DNA of 5,744 nt from Microbacteriaceae bacterium (GTDB lineage Bacteria > Actinomycetota > Actinomycetes > Actinomycetales > Microbacteriaceae): positions 1 through 5,744 of the forward strand of contig CANFKN010000089.1 in NCBI GenBank assembly GCA_947447385.1, given 5' to 3'. The position numbers were made by a program, and so were the translations under genes. Within the stretch, counting starts at the first letter, position 1; the number at the start of each line of letters is the position of its first letter. The notes below the pieces were generated by a model, which saw only the letters and a list, made by a program, of their open reading frames with translations, had not been told where the DNA came from and ran no database searches. This document shows positions 5,662 to 5,744 of this stretch, piece by piece.

Positions 5662-5688
5662 GTAAAGCAATTGTTTCGAGAATGTTTC
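5662..5688 (-). promoter_or_regulatory. Second 11-base-phased GAAAC/TTTAC array (GlnR-like)
   Basis: Read on the minus strand: GAAAC (5688-5684), 6 bases, GAAAC (5677-5673), 6 bases, TTTAC (5666-5662). The phasing is exactly 11 bases. A further GAAAA at 5655-5651 keeps the same phase but overlaps the T run of the terminator, so it carries little weight. The half-sites are the same words as in the array upstream of amtB, but in the opposite orientation. It sits between the amtB terminator and a possible gene start at 5729, so any target is probably that next gene. Confidence 0.35.
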
Positions 5689-5728
5689 GTGAGGCAGTCG
5701 CGCCCGCGACCCCTGCCAAACTAGATAC

Positions 5729-5744
5729 ATGAACCAAGACGCAA
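5729..5744 (+). CDS. Possible start of the next gene, cut by the window edge
   Basis: ATG at 5729 opens a frame MNQDA that runs to the edge. There is no Shine-Dalgarno sequence. CAAACT (5717-5722) lies 6 bases upstream and would suit a leaderless transcript beginning at the ATG, the same layout as at sufE. TAGATA (5722-5727) is an alternative -10, but then the transcript would start after this ATG. Too few codons are visible to name a product. Confidence 0.3.

Noticed and set aside
5604..5744. glnK directly downstream of amtB
   Set aside because: A strong terminator follows amtB, and the few codons seen at the edge (MNQDA) do not allow a PII protein to be recognised.

Overview
The window holds six protein-coding genes, two clear terminators and several candidate control sites. 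The mix points to a small-genome actinobacterium, most likely a Microbacteriaceae-type freshwater lineage. The reasons are roughly even base composition, compact spacing, TTG starts, an SseA and SufE pair arranged as in mycobacteria (from memory, Rv3283-Rv3284), an actinobacterial type of AFG1/ZapE ATPase, and possible leaderless-style promoters. The taxon is an inference; no rRNA or other marker is present.

Bases 1-2105 carry a minus-strand cluster read from right to left: sseA (rhodanese sulfurtransferase), then sufE (SufE-like sulfur acceptor), then a stand-alone RibD C-terminal-like reductase whose TTG start overlaps the end of sufE by 11 bases. A hairpin with a T-rich tail separates sseA from sufE, so sufE and the reductase probably have their own promoter as well as read-through. 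Both sulfur proteins show the expected catalytic cysteine.

Bases 2196-3206 carry zapE, divergent from sseA. It converges on nhaA (3172-4167, minus), and the two coding regions overlap tail to tail by 35 bases. The NhaA antiporter keeps the ion-binding residues but lacks about 46 residues where the TM7-TM8 hairpin of E. coli NhaA should be, and it has a shortened external beta-hairpin region.

Bases 4168-4319 are the divergent nhaA/amtB control region. They hold an array of TTTAC and GAAAC half-sites with roughly 11-base phasing, resembling the actinobacterial nitrogen regulator GlnR operator, and a 31-codon open frame with a strong Shine-Dalgarno sequence whose stop codon abuts the amtB ribosome binding site. 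amtB (4320-5603) encodes a complete ammonium transporter and ends in a UUCG-loop terminator. A second 11-base-phased GAAAC/TTTAC array lies just beyond it, before what may be the start of another gene at the right edge.

The clearest unusual items are the helix-deleted NhaA and the two GlnR-like arrays flanking amtB. I see no mobile element, CRISPR array, tRNA or rRNA.
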